Source: Cyclobacterium marinum DSM 745
GTDB taxonomy: Bacteria > Bacteroidota > Bacteroidia > Cytophagales > Cyclobacteriaceae
DNA: 64,000 nucleotides
Assembly (NCBI RefSeq): GCF_000222485.1
Contig: NC_015914.1
Location: forward strand, 744,001 to 808,000
Direction: 5' to 3'
The translations under genes and the position numbers were made by a program. Below are positions 9,790-16,920 of this stretch, in pieces; within the stretch, counting starts at the first letter, position 1, and each line of letters starts with the position of its first letter. Under the pieces are notes generated by a model that saw only the letters and a list, made by a program, of their open reading frames with translations, was not told where the DNA came from and did not search any database.

Positions 9790-10748
9790 TTGGAAGGTTT
9801 CGTTTCCACTTCGTTTTTCTCGTAGGCTTCGATAATCGATTTTACAAGTTTATGCCTTACCACATCACTTCCTGAAAGGTTCACCACACCGATACCTTTT
9901 ACTCCTTTTAAAATTCGCAGTGATTCCCTCAAACCTGATTTTTGCCGGGTAGGTAGATCTACCTGAGATTGGTCCCCAGTGATGATCACTTTGGAATTAG
10001 GCCCCATTCTAGTGAGAAACATTTTGATTTGTTCTGAGGTGGTGTTTTGAGCTTCATCCAGCAAAACGAAGGCATCGTGCAAGGTCCTCCCCCTCATATA
10101 GGCAAGGGGAGCAATTTCAATCACCCTATTTTCCTGATAGAATCTTAGCTTTTCGGTAGGCACCATATCACTTAAGGCATCATAAATCGGCCTCAAATAA
10201 GGATCTAACTTTTCCTGAAGATCTCCGGGAAGAAAGCCAAGGTTTTCTCCCGCTTCCACAGCAGGCCTTGTGATAATAATCCTTTTTACCTCTCTGTTTT
10301 TTAAAGCCCTAACAGCTAATGCCACAGCTATATAGGTTTTACCGGTACCGGCAGGGCCTAAAGCAAAAACTAGGTCATTTTTATAAGAAGCATCAACTAG
10401 TTTTTTCTGGTTGGGGGATTTGGGACGAACGATTACCCCTTTATTTCCATAGAGAATAACTGCATTAATGTTTTCAGATTTTTTTTGAGGGGTGCCTTCC
10501 AAATCAATGTATTCCTTCACATTTTCAGGAGTAACCAGACCATAGCGGTTAAAATGCTCCAAAAGCATGTTTAAAATATCATTGATTTTGAGAATTTCCG
10601 GCGCTTGCCCTTTGATTCTGATTTCATTGCCCCTAGAAACAATTTTACTCTGGGGAAAAGCGGCAGAAATCTGCCTGATATTTTCGTTTTCCGAGCCCAG
10701 GAAGTCTAGGAGGGAAACGTTTTCCAATGTAATGACTTTTTCTACCAA
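9786..10748 (-). CDS. phoH: PhoH-family ATPase (YbeZ-like)
   Basis: The 320-aa protein has Walker A GPAGTGKT at 131-138 and Walker B VLLDEAQN at 228-235 in a PhoH domain, preceded by a KH-like N-terminal segment. YbeZ-type PhoH proteins are linked to RNA and ribosome metabolism, often together with YbeY; no ybeY is visible here. The start is unusual: the frame opens only seven codons after a TAA and has no upstream ATG, so translation probably starts at the TTG at 10748, giving MVEKVITLEN. The GNAT gene overlaps its end. Confidence 0.93.
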   Translation of the reverse strand: MVEKVITLENVSLLDFLGSENENIRQISAAFPQSKIVSRGNEIRIKGQAPEILKINDILNMLLEHFNRYGLVTPENVKEYIDLEGTPQKKSENINAVILYGNKGVIVRPKSPNQKKLVDASYKNDLVFALGPAGTGKTYIAVALAVRALKNREVKRIIITRPAVEAGENLGFLPGDLQEKLDPYLRPIYDALSDMVPTEKLRFYQENRVIEIAPLAYMRGRTLHDAFVLLDEAQNTTSEQIKMFLTRMGPNSKVIITGDQSQVDLPTRQKSGLRESLRILKGVKGIGVVNLSGSDVVRHKLVKSIIEAYEKNEVETKPSK

Positions 10749-10848
10749 TATATTTTCTTCTGTTTACCTAATTCTAAAAACAAATTAAAAATACCTATTT
10801 TTGTGCATCCTTAACGCAAAAGTACGAATTTTTAATTGACTTACTTAT

Positions 10849-11619
10849 ATGGCTTTGGTAACATTCATTTCAGATTTTGGCAACTCAGACTACTATGTAC
10901 CAGCAGTCAAGGCCAAAATGCTATCCATCAATCCCCAGTTAACCATTGTTGACATTAGCCATGAAATTGCTTTGTATGACATCGCGCATGCCGCATTTTT
11001 ATTGCGTTCCATTTATAACGATTTTCCTAAGGGTACTGTTCACCTGGTCGCTTTGAATACTACAAGTAGCATTACAGACGGCTATATTGGCATCAAACTT
11101 AACGAGCATATATTTATTGGGCCAAACAATGGGGTATTGAGCATGCTGGCAGATCATGACCCCGGCATCATTGTCAAATTTTCTGATATTCATATTAAAA
11201 ACAGTTCCTTCCCTGCGAAGGATATTCTTGCCCCGATAGCAGCTAAGGTGGCTAGTGGTGCGGCCATTCATGATTTCGGAGGTCCTTTACAAGCCATCAA
11301 AAAAATGATGGGGAGACACTTTAAGGCAAGCAAGAAACAAATCGTAGGCTATGTACTTCGGGTAGACATCTATGGCAATTTGATCACCAATATCCCAAAA
11401 GAGGTCTTTGAGAAACTAAATCCGGGGAAATTTGAGATTGTATTCGGCAGGGAATCCCTTCAGCAACTTCAAACCAATTACGATGAAGTAGAACCCGGAG
11501 ATTGTTGGGCATTCTTCAATAGCTTGAATTTATTGGAAATTGGCATTAATCATGGACATGGGGCCGAATTATTAGGCTTAAGGTACGACAGTCCAATATT
11601 TATCAATTTTGAAGTTTAA
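10849..11619 (+). CDS. SAM hydroxide adenosyltransferase (DUF62)
   Basis: Members of this family split S-adenosylmethionine to adenosine and methionine using hydroxide. The 256-aa protein shows the N-terminal FISDFGNSDYYV with its conserved Asp residues, then VDISHEI, FIGPNNGVL near 85-93, and the C-terminal domain with DIYGNLITNIP. The ATG at 10849 is 100 bp from the divergent phoH start, so the interval holds both promoters. The physiological role of the family is still poorly defined. Confidence 0.92.
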   Translation: MALVTFISDFGNSDYYVPAVKAKMLSINPQLTIVDISHEIALYDIAHAAFLLRSIYNDFPKGTVHLVALNTTSSITDGYIGIKLNEHIFIGPNNGVLSMLADHDPGIIVKFSDIHIKNSSFPAKDILAPIAAKVASGAAIHDFGGPLQAIKKMMGRHFKASKKQIVGYVLRVDIYGNLITNIPKEVFEKLNPGKFEIVFGRESLQQLQTNYDEVEPGDCWAFFNSLNLLEIGINHGHGAELLGLRYDSPIFINFEV

Positions 11620-11717
11620 TTTTTTGATAATTAAAGGATTAAACCATTGGCTGTATAGGCCTTGTTTGGTTGAAGTACAAAAAAGATAAAAAAACGAGGT
11701 TTCAGAGAGTCAAAATA

Positions 11718-11749
11718 TTTGTTTGTGAAAAATTCTTTGCACATATTTG
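11718..11749 (+). promoter_or_regulatory. Promoter of tRNA-Leu
   Basis: TTTG at 11718-11721 and CATATTTG at 11742-11749 are separated by 20 bp and match the Bacteroidota sigma-A pattern TTG/TAnnTTTG except for one base. The predicted transcript starts roughly 30 nt before the mature tRNA. Confidence 0.6.
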
Positions 11750-11785
11750 CATCCCGTTCAGCAAGGAACGGGAAATACCACACTT

Positions 11786-11867
11786 GCCCAGGTGGCGGAA
11801 CTGGTAGACGCGTTGGTCTCAAACACCAATGCCTTCGGGCGTGCCGGTTCGATTCCGGCCCTGGGTA
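11786..11867 (+). tRNA. tRNA-Leu (anticodon CAA)
   Basis: The 82-nt gene folds as a class II tRNA. The acceptor GCCCAGG pairs with CCTGGGT and leaves discriminator A. The anticodon stem TTGGT/ACCAA encloses loop CTCAAAC with anticodon CAA, which reads UUG. A long variable arm (GCCTTCGGGC) and the T-arm GGTTCGATTCC are present. The 3' CCA is not encoded. An open frame running through it on the plus strand is spurious. Its 3' side faces an accessory block. Confidence 0.96.
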
Positions 11868-11872
11868 CACGA

Positions 11873-11908
11873 AACCCCTTTAGATGCAAATCTGAAGGGG
11901 TTTTTGCG
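11873..11908 (+). terminator. Terminator of tRNA-Leu
   Basis: AACCCCTTTAGAT (11873-11885) pairs with ATCTGAAGGGGTT (11890-11902) with one G-T wobble and a GCAA loop, followed by TTTGCGTTTTTT. It begins six bases after the tRNA. Confidence 0.85.
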
Positions 11909-11940
11909 TTTTTTGGCAAATTTTTTAGAGGAAAGGAGTT

Positions 11941-12042
11941 TTATGTCAACTGTTCGTTGACAGTCAATGGGTTGGCTACTCCTCCCGTCCAGAAGGAGTT
12001 CCATATTTTGTCTACTTGTGATTTTAAATCTCCGGTGATCAT
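11941..12042 (-). pseudogene. Truncated 5' end of a type I restriction methylase (hsdM)
   Basis: On the minus strand an ATG at 12042 opens a 33-codon frame beginning [18 protein letters not shown] and continuing [15 protein letters not shown] before TAA. This matches, from memory, the conserved HsdM N terminus, whose usual form reads like LKSQIDKLWxAFWTGG followed by NPLxVIEQIT. A real HsdM is about 500 aa, so the gene is broken just after this segment, next to the tRNA-Leu terminator. It cannot be active. It points to a lost type I restriction-modification locus. Confidence 0.75.
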
Positions 12043-12667
12043 TTGGTGTATTTAAGGCCTGATTCAGTTGTAATTTTTATAAAAAAAATCAAGCCCAATG
12101 AAAAGTATTAAGTTAACAAAATCGAATTGAAGGTGATGAAGATAGCAAAATGCAATAGCATTAGCCCAGCCAAAAGCCTCAACCACCTAAAACTAAAGAA
12201 TAATTTAATAAGTTGAAATTAAAGCTTTATTTTCCATCTAGATATATGGCCAATAGAAATAATTTGGAACAGGTGTCGGAGGTATTCAAAAGTACGGATT
12301 TAAGAAATACCAATATCGAATTTTGATATTTTTCCATTGTTTATCTCCCCTTTCAAAAGTGATAGAAACTGAAAAATATTTTCCTTGACATTGATTTTTA
12401 AGGGGAATATAGGCGAGAAAAAACCTTGTCGGAGTAACTCTTATATTTTGATTGTCATAGAGAAATTAATTTGAAATTCACGAGTAAATGCCTTAAAATT
12501 ATCGATTTAAGCCAAAATGGATATTTGAAATACCAAAATGAACTTTAACCACAAACTCGGTTCTAAATTGAGAGAAAGACAAAACGAAACAACAAAATTA
12601 GGTTAACCTAAAAAGTCAACTGTAAAATTGCCTATGGAAAGGTTAGTTGCTATATTTAAGTAAAAAA
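12043..12667. other. AT-rich gene-free stretch beside tRNA-Leu
   Basis: About 620 bases separate the hsdM remnant from the next gene. There are two open frames of about 26 codons on the plus strand (starting near 12138 and at 12246). I recognise neither and see no ribosome-binding site. The stretch probably held the hsdM promoter and neighbouring lost genes. Confidence 0.4.
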
Positions 12668-13333
12668 ATGGACTATGTGGACTTAATACAAATCGTAAGT
12701 CATCTAGTATTGGTAGGTGCTGCAATTCTCCAAACCATCATTATTTTCCTCTCTTTTAAATTAGCCCGTAATTTTTTGTCAGATCATAAATCTAAAGTAA
12801 AAGCAGAAAATCAAGAAAAATATGCATTTGAAATTATTGAGATCCTAGTAAAACTAGAAGATGTCTTGGACGAAATAATTTCTAATGAAATGTCAGAACA
12901 AGAAAAATCGGATATAGAAAAAAACCCCTTTGAGATTTATGAAAAGGTAGACATTTTAGTACCATTTTATAAAAACCATTGGGTTAAAGAAAGATTTATT
13001 AAGAAAAAAAGAATTATCACGAAACTTTCAAGGAAATTCAAAGTCTATGCAAGGTTTTTAAATGACCATCAATTATTAGAATTGCATGACAAATTTCTTA
13101 AAAATTTTAAAATTGTAGTTACTGGTTATAAATCGGCTTTAGTTAATCAAACCAAACTTTATGATGAAACCTCAAATAAACAAAATTTAGCAACCTCAAT
13201 ATGGTGTGACAAGTTTTTAAAAATAACTAAAAATCTTCCTAAGGACATAAATGACAGTGAAAATCCTTCACTGAATAACTTTTACATCCACTTCGAGGGT
13301 ATTTCTGAATATTTGAAAAAATATATTAATTGA
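12668..13333 (+). CDS. Membrane-anchored protein of unknown function
   Basis: I do not recognise this 221-aa protein. One hydrophobic helix lies near residues 8-35 (VSHLVLVGAAILQTIIIFLS), followed by a Lys/Glu-rich, mostly helical cytosolic part with a basic stretch VKERFIKKKRII near 110. No catalytic motif is evident. The ATG at 12668 is preferred over a TTG seven codons upstream. Base composition is very AT-rich. It ends one base from the stop of the convergent abi gene and lies in the tRNA-Leu accessory block, so a defence-related or selfish-element role is possible but only inferred. Confidence 0.65.
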   Translation: MDYVDLIQIVSHLVLVGAAILQTIIIFLSFKLARNFLSDHKSKVKAENQEKYAFEIIEILVKLEDVLDEIISNEMSEQEKSDIEKNPFEIYEKVDILVPFYKNHWVKERFIKKKRIITKLSRKFKVYARFLNDHQLLELHDKFLKNFKIVVTGYKSALVNQTKLYDETSNKQNLATSIWCDKFLKITKNLPKDINDSENPSLNNFYIHFEGISEYLKKYIN

Positions 13334-13334
13334 T

Positions 13335-14261
13335 TTAATCACTTTTATTACTACTGTAAGTCTTCCATAAGTCTTCCTCAGACCAATTCAGTTTCATACC
13401 TAGTGCGTTTGGGTCCACATTTGGGTATTTTTCAAATAAATGAATCAATTTCTTAGTGAAATGGTTTCCCGGAGCTACTACATTCAATAAATACTTCATT
13501 AGGCAAAGATGGACATAAAGCTTAAGAAACTCATGTTGCTTTGGAACATCTTGGACCCAAGCATACGGTGGATTAGATAGCAACTTGGGAGCTCCAGGAA
13601 GGTTTTTGTTCCATAGTCTGGAATGATGGGCGCAATAGTTTCTGATTTGTGCAATGGACTGTAACCAGCTCGGAAGAAATGTATGATTTACAGTACCATA
13701 TTCTTCTGCAATGGTGTTTTTTGATTTAATGGTATTTTTGAGATTACCGTATAATTTCGACAATGCCCCAAAACTTGTTTGCTCCAATGTTTTCCAAGCA
13801 GGAGGAAAACGTTTATCATCTTTATGCTTTTTAAAATGGTTTTTAAGGATTGGATCTTTTGACCTGCTTATCTCCTCCTCCAACCCTGAAAGCGTTTTTA
13901 CTAATGCTCTACTATCGGTAAAAATCTCAAAGTTTTGAAACCACCAAGGATCGAATTCATGGCTTAAATGATAGATTAATTTAGTCCGCAAACTAATCTC
14001 TAATTTCTCAATTACGTCAAATAATAGAGACCTTAACTCCCTATCGAAACAATACAATGCAATTACATCTGAAAATTTGCTGGTAGCTTTAAAAATATGC
14101 CTTTCTTTATCTTCTTGCATAGAATGCCAATACTCACCCAAACGATAGTAGCTGATATGGGATAAATAGTGACTGGCTTCAGATTCCGATTCAATCTTTA
14201 GTCCTCGGGATTTAAGGATTTCAATTTGTTCATTGATAGTAGTGGGCCTCTTGTCAAACAT
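13335..14261 (-). CDS. Abi_2/AbiF-like abortive-infection protein with HEPN motif
   Basis: The 308-aa protein fits the Abi_2 family (AbiD/AbiF type). Family hallmarks are ISYYRLGEYW near 36-45, FDRELRSLLFDVIEKLEISL near 72-91, and QIRNYCAHHSRLWN at 205-218. The last contains RNYCAH (R207, H212), an R-x4-H motif typical of HEPN ribonucleases. A second R-x5-H (RTKLIYH, 92-98) is also present. Known family members block phage growth by harming the host. The ATG at 14261 is chosen over a TTG two codons upstream. A structured RNA with its own promoter lies immediately upstream on the same strand. Confidence 0.88.
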   Translation of the reverse strand: MFDKRPTTINEQIEILKSRGLKIESESEASHYLSHISYYRLGEYWHSMQEDKERHIFKATSKFSDVIALYCFDRELRSLLFDVIEKLEISLRTKLIYHLSHEFDPWWFQNFEIFTDSRALVKTLSGLEEEISRSKDPILKNHFKKHKDDKRFPPAWKTLEQTSFGALSKLYGNLKNTIKSKNTIAEEYGTVNHTFLPSWLQSIAQIRNYCAHHSRLWNKNLPGAPKLLSNPPYAWVQDVPKQHEFLKLYVHLCLMKYLLNVVAPGNHFTKKLIHLFEKYPNVDPNALGMKLNWSEEDLWKTYSSNKSD

Positions 14262-14289
14262 GATCAAAAATTAAGATAAAACCCTTATA

Positions 14290-14345
14290 AAAGCAAAAGA
14301 CACACCCTGGGACGCTGTTCTACGGGTAGCGCGGTGTGTACTGTT
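14290..14345 (-). ncRNA. Structured RNA upstream of the abi gene, candidate abiF RNA
   Basis: Reading the minus strand, ACACACC (14339-14333) pairs with GGTGTGT (14306-14300) as a 7-bp outer stem. It encloses CGCT/AGCG with loop ACCCGTAGAAC and a short CCCAG bulge. CTTTTGCTTTTA follows, which could serve as a terminator. A near-ideal promoter sits just upstream. From memory, a conserved structured RNA named abiF is known upstream of abiF genes, and AbiF-RNA pairs have been proposed as RNA-based toxin-antitoxins. The loop CCC could pair with the GGG near the 3' side as a pseudoknot. The ends are approximate. Confidence 0.65.
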
Positions 14346-14349
14346 AATA

Positions 14350-14380
14350 CAAAGGTACAGAAAAATATTCTATATTCCAA
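14350..14380 (-). promoter_or_regulatory. Promoter of the abi-linked RNA
   Basis: On the minus strand TTG (14380-14378), a 20-bp spacer and TACCTTTG (14357-14350) match the Bacteroidota TTG-N19-20-TAnnTTTG promoter exactly. The expected start is about 5-8 bases further on, at the edge of the structured RNA. It may also serve the abi mRNA by readthrough. Confidence 0.75.
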
Positions 14381-14616
14381 TAATTTTACTTATTGAAGGA
14401 GCTTTCCCAATTAACCTCACATGTTTCATCTGTTTAATAAATAGCGGCGCATTTTTATCTCGATCCTTTGGCCTATTAAAATAACGTAAAGAAAAGACAA
14501 CCTAAACCCCATCTAACCGGCACGTAAATTTTTAGCCTCAGAAAACGGATGTTTTATAAATTTCTTTCAATATTGCAATAGGAATCAATTCCTTCTCATT
14601 TAAATTGCATTGAAGC

Positions 14617-15036
14617 ATGAAGCTACTTACTCCATTCGCTCTACTATTGGTACTATTGGCTACATCGGGCTGCAGTGGACCTATTGGAGTGTCTACTGAG
14701 GAACTGGATAATTTTGAATCTAAATTGACTGCAGAGGAATTTTTCTGGCAAAGCAGGTATGGCAGCTATATTGATTTCCAATTTAAACCGGAAGGTACCG
14801 TATATGCCCTCATCAATGGTAAACCCGATTCCCGACTGAGAGGCAATTGGTCATTTGACAGCAGTAGCGGTGAGCTTCAAATTGCCTGGGAAGGGGGGAG
14901 ACAGTATGCTTCGATAGTCAAGAAAATTGAAAATAACTGGGGTAAAATTACTTTTACATCGAAAATTCATGAATATGGTGACAAAACCCTGACCCGGTTA
15001 AAGCTTTTGGATGATAGATTCAACAGTAAGGAGTGA
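14617..15036 (+). CDS. Small lipoprotein of unknown function
   Basis: The 139-aa protein has a lipoprotein signal peptide ending in the lipobox ATSGC (Cys near 19). The mature part contains GTVYALINGKPDSRLRGNW followed by a short beta-rich segment, which resembles the small lipocalin-like domains common in Bacteroidota. I cannot assign a family or ligand. The ATG at 14617 fits the signal peptide. It is convergent with the DUF4197 gene and marks the end of the accessory block. Confidence 0.75.
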   Translation: MKLLTPFALLLVLLATSGCSGPIGVSTEELDNFESKLTAEEFFWQSRYGSYIDFQFKPEGTVYALINGKPDSRLRGNWSFDSSSGELQIAWEGGRQYASIVKKIENNWGKITFTSKIHEYGDKTLTRLKLLDDRFNSKE

Positions 15037-15094
15037 ACAAATACCCTAGCAAAATCCTTTGCCTTTGCGGAACTTAGCATCCCAATTCCTAAAA

Positions 15095-15823
15095 TTACTC
15101 TGCGGAGCTATCTTGCGCAGAAAACACCCTTTTCAATAATGCACTAGTCCTTTCTGCCGGGTTTTCTCGAATGGCTTTCTCTTCTTGGGCTACCAGCTTA
15201 AATAATCCTTGAATAGCCATTTGCGTCACATAAGCATTTAAATCCGGATCTAACTTGCGTGAGGTAGTTGGAAAGGAATTGTATTTATTGACCAAGTCTC
15301 CATAATAACGGGTTGCGCCTACTTGATCAAGGGATTCTTGCACATGAGGTTGAAACAAAGTGGTTAGTTCCTCTGTAGTGGTCCTTTGCAAATACTGGGT
15401 GGCAGCATCATCCTCTCCTTTCAAGATATTCCAAGCATCTGTTATGGTCATTTTCTTAATGGCGGCGATAAATATTGGTTTTGCCTCTTGGGCGGCATTT
15501 TCTGCTCCGCGGTTGATGGTGGTTATTACCTGATCTACTTGTGAACCAAGCCCTATCTTCCTCAGGGTGGACTCCACTCTTTGAACATCTTCAGGCAATG
15601 CTATTTTTATTAAATCATTTTTTAAAAACCCATCTGTAGAAGAGGCCAAATCAGCTCCTTCAGTCACCCCTTTGATCAATGCTTCTTTAAGTCCATTTCC
15701 TACCTCACTTTCTGTGAGCGACGATTCGCTGGCTGCTGCAAGAAATTTATTCACTTCTGCTGCTGTACAGCTAACCATTGAAAATACTAGTAGTGCAAAG
15801 AATGTTTTAGATAAAAACCTCAT
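15095..15823 (-). CDS. DUF4197-domain lipoprotein
   Basis: The 242-aa protein has a short lipoprotein signal ending MVSC. The mature part matches DUF4197 as I know it: GLKEALIKGVTEGADLAS near 45-62, INRGAENAAQEAKPIFIAAI near 105-124, then ITDAWNILKGEDDAATQYL, the strongest family marker, and LDPDLNAYVTQMAIQGLFKL near the C terminus. The domain is all-helical and periplasmic. No function is established for it. It is a single gene with no visible partner. Confidence 0.85.
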   Translation of the reverse strand: MRFLSKTFFALLVFSMVSCTAAEVNKFLAAASESSLTESEVGNGLKEALIKGVTEGADLASSTDGFLKNDLIKIALPEDVQRVESTLRKIGLGSQVDQVITTINRGAENAAQEAKPIFIAAIKKMTITDAWNILKGEDDAATQYLQRTTTEELTTLFQPHVQESLDQVGATRYYGDLVNKYNSFPTTSRKLDPDLNAYVTQMAIQGLFKLVAQEEKAIRENPAERTSALLKRVFSAQDSSAE

Positions 15824-15957
15824 TTTTATTTATTTTAATTAAATATTTTTCAAATATATTGACAATCCTTCAAATTTAGAAGGTGGGTATTTGGGGAAAA
15901 GGTTAATTTTGGTTAAGGCTGTTTTTTATAGCGAGTATTGCCTTGAATACTGGGAAA

Positions 15958-16917
15958 TTAATGATTTCGATGCTCCCACTGAGTTAATATTTTTTGAATC
16001 AGAATCCCTTGTCCTTTTTTACTTAAATGCCCGTGATCTATGTAATTGGACACATCTTGAGAGAAATCGTAAAATTCAGGATTATTGAAATTATAAAAAC
16101 TCAACTGGCTCCCTTGATTATTTTTGGCCATTGAAAGAATATCTTTCCAATATTGATCTATTTCCTCCTTATAGGCATCGAAAATAGGGTAAGGCACCGG
16201 GTGATAATAAACGAAAGTACGTATGTTATTGGTTTGCAATAGGGTCAATAGCTCCTCAAAATCCTTTCTTTGATCCTCCCCAATATCAAACTCATTAACC
16301 TTCACATTGTTCACTTCTTCCAAAATTCTATTGGACACATTCTCCACTTTAAAAAGTGGTTCAAAAGAATTGCTCCCATTGGTGTTATACTGGTTTTTAG
16401 GATATTTGTTTGGCCAAAGGTTAAAATTCCTGATAATACCCAATCCATACACCCTTAATAAGTTTACTGAACCAAAGGCTTTCCAATAGGTATCAGGATT
16501 CATAAAGTCTGACGTGTCTGTGCCTGTATCTGAGGTGACATAAGGATGGATACACACAATAGCTTCCTTGATGTTTCCATTGTTTTCGATCACATTGGTG
16601 GCCAAGGACAAAACATTGTTGATTCTAGCCCCCATAAGGCTTAGATTGAAATAATTTTTGTTCTGAATATGATCCGGGTTTAGGTTGGCCGAAAGTGAAG
16701 GACCCAAAATCATGCCTTCAAAATTTTGGGGCACAAACTCAAAAGTCATCAAATACTTTGAAAATCTCTCTTCACCATAAACTCGAACCTGATCTTTGTT
16801 CTTAAAACCAAACAAGCCAAATACATCTAAAAACACATTGATAAGCCCGAAGCCCAACATAGCTGCTGCAAAACAAAGAATTAAAACCTGAAGGTATTTC
16901 TTGAATTGTTTTTCCAT
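15958..16917 (-). CDS. SGNH-like periplasmic protein, partner of the MBOAT
   Basis: The 319-aa protein has one N-terminal membrane helix (about 8-30) and a periplasmic domain. GPSLSAN at 72-78 looks like an SGNH block I serine (S74), and DHGH at 294-297 fits the block V D-x-x-H pair, so the fold is probably SGNH hydrolase/acyltransferase-like, as in DltD or AlgJ/AlgX. This is inference from the two motifs and the context. It starts three bases after the MBOAT stop; such pairs O-acylate surface polymers. The substrate is unknown. Confidence 0.7.
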   Translation of the reverse strand: MEKQFKKYLQVLILCFAAAMLGFGLINVFLDVFGLFGFKNKDQVRVYGEERFSKYLMTFEFVPQNFEGMILGPSLSANLNPDHIQNKNYFNLSLMGARINNVLSLATNVIENNGNIKEAIVCIHPYVTSDTGTDTSDFMNPDTYWKAFGSVNLLRVYGLGIIRNFNLWPNKYPKNQYNTNGSNSFEPLFKVENVSNRILEEVNNVKVNEFDIGEDQRKDFEELLTLLQTNNIRTFVYYHPVPYPIFDAYKEEIDQYWKDILSMAKNNQGSQLSFYNFNNPEFYDFSQDVSNYIDHGHLSKKGQGILIQKILTQWEHRNH

Positions 16918-16920
16918 TGA

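Noticed and set aside
11747..12055. A 102-codon plus-strand frame across the tRNA-Leu region
   Set aside because: It runs through the tRNA gene and its terminator and has no protein family signal.
12138..12326. Two 26-codon plus-strand frames in the tRNA-Leu block
   Set aside because: No ribosome-binding site, no family and no continuation beyond 26 codons; they may be chance frames.
14369..14505. A minus-strand open stretch reading KNAPLFIKQMKHVRLIGK upstream of the abi RNA
   Set aside because: It looks somewhat protein-like but overlaps the predicted RNA promoter, has no start codon, and I could not tie it to a family with any confidence.
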